Source: Odobenus rosmarus divergens (lineage: Eukaryota; Chordata; Mammalia; Carnivora; Odobenidae). From it: a stretch of 64,000 nt of DNA. Where the stretch lies: positions 981,558-1,045,557 of the forward strand of contig NW_004450466.1 in NCBI RefSeq assembly GCF_000321225.1, read 5' to 3'. Positions within the stretch are counted from its first letter, which is position 1. Every line of letters begins with the position of its first letter. The position numbers and the translations under genes were made by a program. This document shows positions 24,000 through 35,149 of the stretch, piece after piece. The notes beneath the pieces were generated by a model. That model was not told the origin of the DNA, did not search any database, and saw only the letters and a list, made by a program, of their open reading frames with translations.

Positions 24000-24835
24000 A
24001 TTCATGCATACACGCATATGTTTTAGACTAATCAATACTTACAAATGGCATTATGAATCATCTATACCAAAAGGGTTTTATAAATAAGAGACTTCCATAA
24101 ACAAATATATGTGGAAATATCATACACTATGTCCTCCCCACAAGGCACATTAGAAAATTAAAAATTAGAAGAAACTGCTTAACTTCCAATTTTAAGCCCA
24201 GGTCCCTAAATGAATTTGACCACATAGCCTATATTTTGGTTCTGTATTTTTTCCCCTTATATCCTCTGTATCACCCACAAGAACAACTGGGAAACGATGA
24301 GCCCTTCTTTACCTGGTAGGTCTTAAGTAGAATAACTCTGCCATTCTATTTAGCCTAGCAGCCTAATAACCTAAGCATATATGTGCATCCTCTCAAAGGG
24401 TGGCCTCACTACCATAAAGAAAACATTTACTGAGTGCCTGCTTCATGACAAATGCTGTATGTATGAATGTTCTGACATAAGCTTTAGGAGCTGAATGTTG
24501 ATGTTTAAAGTGGTGTCTGACATGGGAGCAGCCAAATCTTTCTAAAAATAGAGGGGAAAATTTAGGAAATTTAGTAAAAATTCTATCAACAGAAATGGAC
24601 TCAATTTTTAGAATTTGAACTTTGCAGTTCTTGGGCTAAATCAGCATAAATTAAAGACTTCTAAGAAAACTTTAATAAACCTTTCCTAATGCCGCTTTCT
24701 TCCCCTTGATTCAGTGGTACTTGAATCTATTCAAATCATACATCCTGTACATGGACGTATCTCCAGATGGAATAAAACTGTAGGACTATACTCAGGACCT
24801 GCATGGTTTTTTACTCTGAATTTCTAAAATCCCAA
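24000..24835. other. Intronic sequence, no recognised feature
   Basis: No exon or named repeat seen. Confidence 0.45.
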
Positions 24836-24837
24836 AG

Positions 24838-25085
24838 CAATGTCATAGAATCTCAGAATTGAAAAGGACCGTAAAGGTTGAAATCTTCCACTCATTGCAG
24901 GAGTCCTTTCTACAACAAACCTGGAAAGTTTTGACCAGTCTTAGCTTAACTACTTTCTACCAGGTAGACATCACTACCTAAAAAGGCATCTCATTCCTTT
25001 ACTGGATAGCTCCAGTGATTAGTACTTTTTCCTACTATTAAGCCAAACTCTCTCTCTCTGGAATACATCTAATACCTCATTTTTT
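24838..25085 (-). repeat. Ancient CR1/L3-like repeat fragment
   Basis: The opening TAGAATCTCAGAATTG followed by AAGGACCGTAAAGG, a CTACAACAAACCTGG block, a CACTACCTA-ATTCC block and an AAGCCAAACTCTCTCT end follow the antisense 3' region of amniote CR1/L3-type elements. The call is by motif order only; the family could instead be another ancient repeat. Confidence 0.5.
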
Positions 25086-25089
25086 TTAA

Positions 25090-26280
25090 GTCATTGTGCT
25101 CCATGAAAATTAGATCTAGTGGAAAATGACTTATATTATTAGCTAGACTTAACAGTATTTTTATATAGTCAGGATAAAAAAATTACGCAGTGTATTTGCT
25201 TTTCTAACACTTGAAATCATCATTAATGTTAGTATCCCCCTGTGATATCTCTGATATAGTGTCTTAATACTTTATACACTAATGTATTCAATCAATATTC
25301 TGAGTTATGTCTTAGGCAATAGGTTATCAGTGCTGAGAAGACCAAAGGCCAATTTTTGTTGTAATTACTACATTTCGTACAGGTGGGGCTCTCTTACCCC
25401 CTTCTACAATGTCCCAGGGATGAGCTGATTCTCCAGGTTTAATAATTTTCCCTCCCCTTCCATATGTCTTCCCCCAGATTCATCTGTGGGACTCATAAAC
25501 AGAGAACTCCAAGCCCTGGGCTAAGACAAACCCTGTTAGTGTGGAGAGCCAGACCCAATAACAACTGTGGCCTGAAGGTACTGTGGAGTATCTTTCTACC
25601 AGAGGAGCCTGGTCCTGTAGGTGGGGGAGGGTTTGTCCTCCAGCCAGGATCTCATATGCCATTAAAAACACAACTTTTTGGTAAATATAATCTGTGAAAT
25701 AGAACTTACATGTATTTTTAAATTTTAACTTTTAGACTACGCAGCTCAAATCCTGTCCAATTCAGCTAGACTTGGTCCTGTTGGATGGTTGACCAAAATT
25801 ACTTGTTAGTTCAGTCAAAACATTCAAACCAAACCCTAAACAGACAGTTATAACTGCTAGTGAAGGAATTCTTTTTATTGAAAGTTTTTAGTCATTTTCA
25901 TATTTAACATTCACTACCCTGTGTGGAAATCAGCTACTTCATGTAGCTTTATTTTTCAAGAGATCGGGCGATTAATAAAATGAGTAAGAGATTATTTTTC
26001 AATTATTTGGCTACATTTCTGTACGATACCAAGTAAGTCATTCAAAAAAGTGAGGCTGTTCAAGTAAGCCAAAGGATGAATCAAATAGAAGCTGTCCAAG
26101 AATTTTAAATTATTTCTGGAGAAAAATGTTATATGCTTACATCACTAAAACCACTCATAGCTTGAATGATTGGAAATGCATTTCCATGTAGTTTTCATAG
26201 CAAAGTAAGTGGTGAAAAGGAGTTACCATAGTTAATTTAAACAAAAACAATAAAATATCACTAATTTAATAATTAAGAAT
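25090..26280. other. Intronic sequence, no recognised feature
   Basis: 25380-25680 is slightly GC-rich with overlapping frames on both strands (25464-25697), without motifs. Confidence 0.45.
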
Positions 26281-26284
26281 CTGG

Positions 26285-26475
26285 TTATAAAGTACTTACT
26301 AGGTACTAGGCATTGTTTTAAGAGCTTTACATATATTTATTTAATCTTCTCCCCATGCATACTTGGGAGTACTCTTATCTTCATTTTACAGATGAGGGAA
26401 TTGGGGCATAGAGAAGTAAATAACTTACCCATTGTTACATAGTTAATAAGTAGCCAAGTCAAGATTTGAGGAAAT
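26285..26475 (-). repeat. MIR SINE
   Basis: TACTAGGTACTAGGCATTGT, then ATTTTACAGATGAGGGAATT, GGGGCATAGAGAAGTAAATA and ATAGTTAATAAGTAGCCAAG are antisense MIR in order. Confidence 0.88.
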
Positions 26476-26479
26476 CAAT

Positions 26480-28055
26480 AATATGACCATATTTACAAAT
26501 GAAAGTTCAATTTGTTTGAGAAAATAAACAAATTTAAAATATATTAGCATTTCATTTGTATTTGAGCAGATAACTCTTTGGATTCCAGGGCTGTTGGATA
26601 AACCATAACACCTAGGGATCTCTACTTTCTACCCTTTGATTTTGCCTGATCCAGGAATTGGTACAAAATCCATCTTCCTGAGACTAAAGTGTGTCATCCA
26701 CAGTCGGTGCCAGGACCAATTTTATTGTCTTCTGAAACTCAGAATAACAAATACACAATGAATTATCTTCTTTTCCTTAAAAAATGGTAACTCAGTCATG
26801 AGAATATGTCCAATTGGACTCTCCTTCTAAGATTTTATTATTAAATATATTAATATTTTACATGAAGTGGTCTACATTTTTACCTAAAATAAAAAAAAAA
26901 AGATGCTTTCCATTGTATTTACAGGGGTTGTACAGAGTAGAGAAGTAGAAAATGGGAAGCTTTATGGAGGAGGCTTAGTATCATCTTGTCTTTACTTACC
27001 CTCCTCCCTCCAAGCTTGATTGTCTGAGGGGAGGGGCAGGGTATCATTACCTCCAAGGATGAATCCCACCCTAACAGAAATGCCTATAAACTGAGAAAAG
27101 GGGTGGCACAGAGGCCTTGAGGACTGATGCCCAACTCCTTAGTTGTCAAGTTACTATTTAAATGTGGAAGTTGTAAAACTACATAATCTTTAAAATTATT
27201 GTAACTTTATACTCTGTCCAGATTGCCTTTTATACCATTTTAAGTAAGTTGTATTAATTGCTTGGTGGTGGTTTTTAGGAATTAGGAAAGGATGTAGAAA
27301 ACCTTGTTTCCCATAGTAGACTCTGAGCATGGAGGAAACTTCAGGCCATATAAATGTTTCATGGGATTTTGAATTGTACTGGTAGGCGAAGTCTGCCATC
27401 TGATATTCTGTCATGTTACTTCATAGATATTTGTGTCAAATCAACATGACACAGCAGTCTGAAATTGAAATCTAAGTTTGAGTCATAATCAGTAATCTTA
27501 TAAAATCTCTAATGGTAGTAAATGATTTCTGGAAGGAAACACATTATCTGGGTAGTTTCTAGCCATGCTGGTGTGTAAAATGAATCTACGAATGACTAAG
27601 TGTTGAGTGAATGAATAAGCGAATTAAGGAATGAACGGCTGCTGGTAAATTATTACTGATCCATGTCTTGAATAGTCTGTTCATCCTAGTTATATCTCTG
27701 AGTTATCTATGTAATTCTACTTTTATACATTCACTTTTGCAGTTCCTCTCTTCCCAAAGATTGGGAGGAAATGCTGTTTTCAGCTATATTTCCCAAATAT
27801 TCCCCAATGCCAGGGCAAATACTAAGTAATACACAAACATCTGTTGAATTAATATCCTTACTTTGCTGTCTCTGTCACTATTGTATCCACATGAAGAATA
27901 AGTGGTTCTATTAGAATTTATTATATCTTAATTCGGCTACTCATACCGGATAACCAGTGGCAGGCTGATGACAAAGAATAATGACTGTAGGCCAAAATTG
28001 GTTTTACTCACATGTCCATAGAATTGCTCTAAGTGTTTAGAAAATTAGCTTTGTC
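26480..28055. other. Intronic sequence, no recognised feature
   Basis: Contains an A-run at about 26890 and a purine-rich GC block at 27000-27120. No exon seen. Confidence 0.45.
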
Positions 28056-28059
28056 TAAG

Positions 28060-28210
28060 CGTTGGTTAGTGGAAAATGTCCTCCTGTGTTTGTACTTGGA
28101 AGACTTTAGATTTGAGCCCAGTTCCAACCTTATCGATGTGACTCTTTAAGTCACCAATATCATCCTGAAACCTCTCTCCTCATTTGAAAATGGGTATAGT
28201 CTTGTATTCC
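28060..28210 (+). repeat. MIR SINE fragment
   Basis: TTAGATTTGAGCCCAGTTCC, GATGTGACTCTTTAAGTCAC, AACCTCTCTCCTCATTTGAA and AATGGGTATAGT follow MIR. Confidence 0.6.
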
Positions 28211-28214
28211 TCCT

Positions 28215-29280
28215 ACAGATCAAGATCAAGTGGAATACACAGGTGTGCTTTATATAATGGACATTTAGACCATGTTTGCCTAGAATTCACTAACCTTGTC
28301 ATCTAAATAGCTGTAACCTTTACCTGCTAATTTCCAAATTGGCTTACTCCAAAAGAAAAGAAAAATTGACTTTCTTTTCCATCCCCAGAGCATCTGGCTA
28401 TTCTTCCCCTCTCCTGAATTTCTTCACAGTGCCTTTCTTGCCTTTCCACAACACCATTTTCTTTCCTTTCTTTAATGATGTAGGACATGTTGCTTATAGT
28501 TTTGCTCTGTTTAATTTGGTTCTACCTTGGGGGTTATTATTGCTGAGTGGGATGCTCTATCAAGTTACTTTGCCTTTTCCATTAAAGAGATTTTAAGGTG
28601 TTTATAAACCAAGGGAATGTAATGACTTCAAGTGGAAAATAAAATGAAATGAGGCATAACTGCATACTACAAGACAGCAATGCAGTTTAGAGCTAAAATG
28701 GACCTAATGTGTTCATAAAATTTTTACATTGTAAACATACATGTAAACAGCCAAGCCTTCCCACAGAAACTGGCTTTAAATCATTTATATAATATTATTT
28801 GTGAACAAAAACTAAACTGAAAGTAATTGAAAATAACCCCTTTTGTTTGGAATAGCAGGCAGGAATCAAATTTTTAGGTCCTCCTTTTCTATGTAAAAAA
28901 GGCAAATATCATTTTAACTGAAAGCTAAAATATGGGAAAAACCTGAGGAAAATACATAGACCCAAACATCAGCTTTGGCAAGCATGAAGTGCTCTTGTTT
29001 TTCTCTCCAAAAGGGCTTCGTTTATTTTAGCTTTCAGTTTTGTTTGGTTTGCCATCTACACAAAGATCTTCCTGTAAGGCTGTAAAACACATGCTTTCAT
29101 TTGGAAAAGAACATTTTTATTGACTCTGTACTTATCTCTAATGCTTTTCAAGTATTCCTTTTATCTAGAAGTTTCAGCCTGGAAACACACTACTACAAAA
29201 AAAAAAAATGCCTGAAATTGTAGTCAACACCATGAATTAGCTACACATAGCTCTTATTATAGGGAGTGTCCCTGGGTAAG
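28215..29280. other. Intronic sequence, no recognised feature
   Basis: An 85-codon hydrophobic plus-strand frame (28339-28596) lies in pyrimidine-rich DNA and has no supporting splice context. Confidence 0.45.
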
Positions 29281-29286
29281 GCTTAA

Positions 29287-29446
29287 CTGTGGTTCTCAAA
29301 GTGTGGCTCCTGGACCAGCAGCATTGGCAGCTCCTAGGAATGCACAGTGTAAATTCTGAGACTCCGTACACCCCAAACCTAATGAATGAGCAACTCTAAG
29401 CGGGTCCGTAGGTCATTCTGATGTGCATTAAAGTTTAAGAACCACA
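29287..29446 (+). mobile_element. MER5A hAT-Charlie MITE, near complete
   Basis: The ends CTGTGGTTCTCAAAGTGTGG and TTTAAGAACCACA form the expected inverted repeat. Inside are GGACCAGCAGCATTGGCAGC and TCATTCTGATGTGCATTAAA. At about 160 bp it is a near full-length non-autonomous element. Confidence 0.88.
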
Positions 29447-29460
29447 AGTTTGTGGTTATA

Positions 29461-29508
29461 GAAACCCTAAGTGAGAAAAAAAAAAAAAAAAAAGAAACCC
29501 TAAGTGAG
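29461..29508 (+). mobile_element. Bare poly(A) insertion flanked by 15 bp direct repeats
   Basis: GAAACCCTAAGTGAG at 29461-29475 is repeated exactly at 29494-29508, and the 18 bases between them are all A. This is the structure of a retrotransposition event that copied only the poly(A) tail, with the repeats as target-site duplications. Duplication by slippage is the alternative. Confidence 0.75.
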
Positions 29509-29514
29509 GTGACA

Positions 29515-30440
29515 CATTTCCCCCTTTTAATTGAGAGATAATTAACACATAACACTGTGTAAGTTTAAGATGTACAGCATGACGGTTTGATTTATATATA
29601 TTGTGAAATGATACTATAATAGGTTCAGCTAACATTCATCTCATACAGATACAATATAAAGAAGAAAAAAATGAAAGTTTCTCTTTGTGATGAGAACTCT
29701 TAGGATCTACTCTCTTAACACCTTTCCTATATATCCTATAGCAGTTTTAGCTACAGCCATCATATTGTTCATTACATCCCTAGTATTTATCTTATAACTA
29801 GAAGTCTGTGCCTTGGCACCCTTCCTTAGTTTCCCCCACCAGCCTCTGATAACCACAAGTCTGATCTCTTTTTCTATGAGTTTTGATTGTTTTAAATTCC
29901 GCATATAAGTAGATCATTCAGTATTTGTCTTTCTCTGACTTCTTTCATTTAGCATAATACCTTCAAGTTCCATCCATATTGTTGCAAATGGTAGTATTTC
30001 CTCATCTTGTTTATGACTGAATAAAATTCCATTGTGTTCACAAGTTCTGTACCCATGGATAGATAGGTTGTTTCCATGCCTTGCCTATTCTAAATAATGG
30101 GACTATGAACATGGTAAGGGGTTATATCTTTGCAATTTAGTGGTTTTGTTTTCTTTGGATATATTCCCAGAAGTGGATCGCTGGATCACATGGTATTTCT
30201 CTTTTTAATTTTTTGAGGATCCTCCCCGCTGTTTTGCATAGTGGCTATAGCACCTTACCATCCCACCAAGAGCACACAAAGGTTCTCTTTTCTCCACATC
30301 TACACTAGCATTTGTTACCTTTTGTCTTTTTGATGATGGCCATTCTAATACTCATTGTGGTTTGAATTTGCATTTCCCTAATGATGCTGAGTATCTTTTC
30401 ATATATCTGTTGGCCTTATTGTCTTCAGAAAAATGTTTAT
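29515..30440 (-). mobile_element. L1 3' end and ORF2 tail, older than the carnivore-young copies
   Basis: Minus-strand L1 order: a TGAGAGATAATTAACACATA 3' UTR block, CCACAAGTCTGATCTC, CATTTAGCATAATACC, TTCCATCCATATTGTTGC, GGATATATTCCCAGAAGTGG and GATGATGGCCATTCTAATAC. Stops break ORF2 throughout. Confidence 0.85.
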
Positions 30441-30775
30441 TCAAGTCCTAGTTTTTTAATTGTTTTTTAATTAATTTAATTTAATGTTTATTCAAGTTCT
30501 AGTTTTAATTTTTTTAGTTTAATTAGTAAATATTTAATATTTAATTATTTATATTTAATTATATATTCAATATGTAATTATTTATATTTAATTTATATTT
30601 AATAATTATCAGATTAAATGTTTATTAATTACATGCTTGTTCATTTTAATTAATTAAATTAATGTTTATTGATTATTCAAATGTTTATTCAAGTCTTAGT
30701 TTTGATTGTTTTTTCATTTAGTTTGCCTAGTTTTTGTTTTGTTTTTCTATTTAATTGTATGAGTTTTTTTTTCCT
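30432..30775 (-). repeat. AT-rich tract with repeated L1-derived motif
   Basis: The motif ATGTTTATTCAAGT-CTAGTTTT occurs at about 30433, 30484 and 30680 (the third reads CTTAG), separated by TTAAT/ATTTA-rich filler. It extends the L1 to its left, so it looks like local tandem duplication of an L1 segment followed by expansion. Confidence 0.65.
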
Positions 30776-30829
30776 CACACACTTCAGATTATAGAGTGAC
30801 ATTAATGTGGGTTACTTAGAAACAAATTC

Positions 30830-30930
30830 AAACTCAAGAGGTTAAATAACTCGTCCAAGCCCACATAGCTAATAAGCAGCAGAGCTAAAAATTGAATATA
30901 CTTTTCCTTCCACAACCCAGGCTTTTCCCA
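30830..30930 (-). repeat. MIR SINE fragment
   Basis: CAAACTCAAGAGGTTAAATA, CACATAGCTAATAAGCAGCA and GAGCTAAAAATTGAAT are the antisense MIR order. Confidence 0.65.
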
Positions 30931-31121
30931 TTTTAACTTGCTACCTCTCAGGCATGATGAGAATGATACTCTTCTTTTCTGAAATTACTGCCAAGCAATC
31001 CATGTATAGTTAACCAAGACTGCCAATGCTCCTTTCTATATACTTCTCAAAACTTTCTGTGTTCTCCACACTTACTGCCAACAAGGTAGGCCATTATCTC
31101 CTACCTAAATATTTTTAATCA

Positions 31122-32880
31122 TTTTTTCTTTTTAAAATTATTTTATTTAAATTCAATTAACATATATTATTAGCTTCAGAGGTAGAGTTCAGTGACTCAT
31201 CAGTCTTATATAATACCCAGTGATCATTACATCACATGCCCTCCTTAATGTCCAGCACCCAGTTACCCGATCTTCCCACTCCACTCCCCTCCAGCAACCC
31301 TCAATTTATTTCCTATGCTTAAGAGTCTCATGGTTTGTCTCCCTCTCTGATTTCATCTTGTTTTATTTTTCCCTCCCTTCCCCTATGATCCTGTTTTGTT
31401 TCTTAAATTCCACATATGAGTGAGATCATATGATAATTGTCTTTCTCTGATTGACTTGTTTTGCTTAGTCTAATACCCTCTAGTTCCACCCACGTCGTTG
31501 CAAATGGCAAGATTTTGGGGTTTTTTTGATGGCTGCATAATATTCCATTGTGTGTGTGTGTATATATATACCACAGCTTCTTTATCCATTCATCTGTTGA
31601 TGGACATCTTGGCTCTTTCCATAGCTTGGCTATTGTGGACAATACTGCTATAAACATTGAGGAGCAGGTGCCCCTTTGGAGCACTACATTTGTATCTTTG
31701 GGGTAAATCCCTAGTAGTGCAATTGCTGGGTCGTAGGGTAGCTCTATTTTCAACTTTTTGAGGAACCTCCATACTGTCTTCCAGAGTGGCTGCACCAGCT
31801 TGCGTTCCCATCAACAGTGTAAGAGGGTTCCCCTTTCTCCGCATCCTCACCAACATCTGTCATTTCCTGACTTGTTAATTTTAGCCATTCTGACTGGGGT
31901 GAGATTGTATCTCATTGTGGTTTTGAATTGTATGAGTTCTTTATATATTCTGGATATTAACCTCTTATCAGATATATGGTTTGCAAATCTTTTTGCCCAT
32001 TCCATATGTTATCTTTTCATTTTGTTGATGGTTTCTTTTGCTGTACAAAAGCTGTCTAGTTTGATGTAGTCCCACTTATTTATTTTGTTGCTTGTGCCTT
32101 AGGTATCATATTTATTTTCAAGGCCCACATCAAGTTTTATTCCTATGTGTTCTTCTCGGTGTTTCATGGTTTCAGGTTTTACATTTAAGTCTTTAATACA
32201 TTTTGAGTTAATTTTTGATTTTTTGTATGAAAGTTTTCTATTTTCATTTTTTTTAATTTTATTTTATGTTATGTTAGTCACCATACAGTACATCAGTTTT
32301 TGATGTAGTGTTCCATGATTCATTGTTTTCGTATAACACTCAGTGCTCCATGCAATATGTGCCCTCCTTAATACCCATCACTGGGCTACATTTTTTACAT
32401 GTGAATATCCAATTATCCTAGCATCATTTATTGAAGAGACTATCTTTTCTCTATTGAGTATTTTTGGCTCTCTTGTCAAATACTAATTGACTCTATATGC
32501 TTGGATTCATTTCTGGGCTCTTGATTCTATTTCATTAGTCTATATGTCTGTTTTTATGACAGTGCCATACTGTTTTGATTCGTATAGCTCTATAGTATAA
32601 GCTTGAAATCAGGGAGTGTGATACCTTCTGTTTTGTTCTTGCTCAGGATTCCTTTGGCTATTCAGAGTCTTTTGTGGTTCCATATAAATTTTAGGTGTAT
32701 TTTTCCTACTTCTATAACAAATGCTACTGGAATCTTGGCCGAGATTGCATTGAATCTTAAGATGGCTTTTGGTAGTATTGGCATTTTAACAATAGTCTTC
32801 CAATCCATGAACATGAGATACCCTTCCATTTATGTGTCATCTTCAATTTCTTTCATCATTGTCTTACAGTTTTCAGAGTG
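31122..32880 (-). mobile_element. Carnivore L1, long 3' part with ORF2 C-terminus, internally deleted
   Basis: Poly(A) side at 31122, then the carnivore L1 3' UTR, then the ORF2 end. The minus-strand frame 31403-31795 carries the L1 ORF2 C-terminal sequence with [18 protein letters not shown] and CPSTDEWIKKLWYIYT. Near 31925 the sequence jumps, as if part of ORF2 were deleted, then continues into upstream ORF2 sequence (AACAATAGTCTTCCAATCCA near 32790). A second L1 tail is inserted at about 32253-32388. The frames are broken, so it is inactive. Same strand as UNC13C. Confidence 0.9.
32253..32388 (-). mobile_element. Short L1 3' tail nested inside another L1
   Basis: Starts with a T-run and has the carnivore L1 tail marks ATTTTATGTTATGTTAGTCA, CATCAGTTTTTGATGTAGTG and CAGTGCTCCATGCAATATG. 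CATTTTTT flanks it at 32245-32252 and 32389-32396. The host ORF2 sequence resumes directly after it. Confidence 0.8.
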
Positions 32881-32884
32881 AGTT

Positions 32885-33685
32885 TCTTAAGTACGTATAA
32901 ATGGCTAACATCCTTAGGTCATTCAGAGGGTGCTGATGGCCATTATCCTGTTTAACAATGAGTCAGGCTAATAGCAGTGACAGCTATTTTTCCTAGTTGG
33001 CCCCATTCACAAGCATGATGATTTACCCAGAGGACTCACAATGAGTTACAAACATATCCCTTCAGAAGTGCTCAGACTCAGAGACCTTTTGGGGAGCTAG
33101 TAGCCAAAGTGTTTAAATGGTACTGATATTTACCCTGCTCTGATAGTCACCCTGTATTTCCAGGCCCTTCCCTTCTTTTGAATGGTGGCTTACCCCATGA
33201 GTTTGCTCATTCGCCCTTGCTGTGTGTCTTTTCTCAGAGCTTGCACCCACTCCCCAGGATTCAATAATTACCTCCCGAATGTAGTTTCAGAACTGACTGC
33301 TCTCTTCACCATATCTTCCATCTTCCCACTGAATATAGTCACCTTATGTCCTATTATTAGTACTTATAGAAATAAATACAACTGAATTTATCATATGCCT
33401 CAGCTGTCCATCTACACTTTGACATTTTGGTCAATGGTAAGTGGCATAGATCTGCATTATCTAAGTTTACCGCTCTTTGTCCTTCACTTGCTTTATCTGT
33501 AATGACCTACAGATTCTTCCTTCATGATATTTCTCATATCCATCCTTCATCTATTTCTGCTATTGCTATATTTAGACTGTGTTTAAAATGCAGAACTGTT
33601 TTTCTAAAGATTTTCTTCCTTCCTTCCTTGCTTCCTTCCTTCCCTTCTTCCTTCTTTTCTATGTAAAACCAGATAGCATAGCATG
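32885..33685. other. Intronic sequence with a CTTCC-rich tract at 33611-33660
   Basis: No exon seen. The pyrimidine tract (TTCC units) is low complexity. Confidence 0.45.
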
Positions 33686-33854
33686 AGTGTTTTAAATTGA
33701 CTTGTTTGACCTCCCCTCCTTTTGTACCTCCCACTGACTGCAGATCAATCTCCACATCCCTGGGCCTGACATTCAAAGCTAGCTCTCCAAGTTCTGACCA
33801 CAACCAACTTCTTTCATCTCTCCTTCATTCACTCCTCCCTACAGACTCTTTACT

Positions 33855-34403
33855 CTGGTTGTTCTTAACATCACCTAGAGGGCTGGTTAAAATACAGATT
33901 TTTGGACACTATTTCTGGAGTTTCTAACTCAGTAGGTCTTGGGGTGAGGTCCAAGATTTTGCATTACTAATAAGTTCTCAAGTATTAATGGATAAACTGC
34001 TTATGCCCCTCCCTCCTCCAATATTCATTTATTGAAGCCCTAACTTCCAATGTGACTCTGTTTGGAGACAGGGTCTCTGAGGAAGTAATTAAAGTCAAAT
34101 GAGGTCAGAAGAGTGGAGTCCTGACCCAATAGGATGTGTCCTTATAAGAACAGCCACCATAGACTTCCCTTTCTCTCTACCATGCGATGACACCATGAGA
34201 TGGCTGCCATCTGTAAGGTAGGAAGAAGGCTTTCACCAGAAACTGAAATCAATCAGTACCTCCAGCCTCCAGAACTGTAAGAAAGTAAATTTCTGTTGTT
34301 TATGCCACCTAGTCTATGGTATTCTGTTACACTGGTCTGAACTTACTAACACACCAGGAGATCCTGATGTTGCTGCTCCAGGGACTAGACTTTGAGAAGC
34401 ACT
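33855..34403 (-). mobile_element. MER5A hAT-Charlie MITE, split by an MLT1 LTR
   Basis: The left part up to about 33985 has CATCACCTAGAGGGCTGGTTA and ACTCAGTAGGTCTTGGGGTG. The right part from about 34355 has CTGATGTTGCTGCTCCAGGG and ACTTTGAGAAGCACTT. Together they form one antisense MER5A. Confidence 0.8.
33985..34354 (+). mobile_element. MLT1-type solo LTR (ERVL-MaLR)
   Basis: The order is that of MaLR LTRs: a TTATTGAAGCCCTAACTTCC start, AATGTGACTCTGTTTGGAGA, GTCCTTATAAGAACAGCCAC, then GCCTCCAGAACTGTAAGAAA, AATTTCTGTTGTTTATGCC and a TGTTACA end. No internal coding sequence remains. It is an old, inactive solo LTR. Confidence 0.85.
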
Positions 34404-34948
34404 TCTCCAGTCTCCTGATGGTCTCCTTACCAGCCTGGCCTCTGTGCCGTGTTGACATGCTTTCCTCTCCTTCCCTTACTCAAACTCACACATCCTTCGA
34501 AGCCTCCCAGCCCTCCTGCCAACAGTAATTTCTCCCTCCTCTGAAAGCCCCTAGTACTGTCTTTAGATCCATCTAATATTTAGTATAATCTACCTTGTAT
34601 GATTATTTTTCCCCTTATGTAGTTGTTAGAGCTTTCACTGTAAGCTCCTCAGAGTAGATACTTTTTCCCATGTCTCACACCCAGCGTAGTGCTTTGCAAT
34701 GGCCAGAGTGTAATATGTTATTCTTTGACAACCATGGCATGTATGGAGAAGTTCATAGGAACTGCAGGTGTGATTCCTTCAGGTGTGTCAGTGTCCCAGG
34801 TTTCTCTATCACTCTTCCAGCCTTTTGGTAATGCAAAGTGGCAGTTCACAGGGAAATGTGCTTGTTGATTTCCTTGCTTAACTGCATTTGAAGAGTTCTT
34901 TGTTCGTGTTTGTAGAAGAAAGGGGGTACTTTCTAGACAGTACATCTA

Positions 34949-34966
34949 ATGATGATGATGATGATG
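34949..34966 (+). repeat. (ATG)6 trinucleotide repeat
   Basis: Six uninterrupted ATG units. Confidence 0.9.
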
Positions 34967-34969
34967 CAA

Positions 34970-35145
34970 TAAGAATTGACATTTATTGAGAGTTTGCTGT
35001 GCACTAAGTGTTTCACATGTATTACCACTTGTGATCCTCCCAGTAACCCAATGGACTTGGGAATTACTATTACCATTTTCTAGATGGGAAAACTGAGGCT
35101 TAGAGAGGTTAAGTGATTGATCCCAAGGCCTTATATCCAGGCAGC
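34970..35145 (-). repeat. MIR SINE
   Basis: ATTGACATTTATTGAGAG, GTGCACTAAGTGTTTCACAT, GATGGGAAAACTGAGGCTTA and GAGAGGTTAAGTGATTGATC are a well-preserved antisense MIR. Confidence 0.92.
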
Positions 35146-35149
35146 GGGA

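Larger units (their letters stand above)
33690..34705 (+). repeat. L2 element interrupted by a MER5A
   Basis: Left part 33690-33854 has GGGCCTGACATTCAAAGC and CTTCATTCACTCCTCCCTAC. Right part 34404-34705 has ACACATCCTTCGAAGCCTCC, TCACTGTAAGCTCCTCAGAG and CACACCCAGCGTAGTGC. Both are plus-strand L2 and in the right order. Confidence 0.65.

Noticed and set aside
31403..31795. 130-codon minus-strand open frame, the longest in the window, as a host gene
   Set aside because: It carries the L1 ORF2 C-terminal motifs and lies within an L1 3' end; it is a retrotransposon relic.
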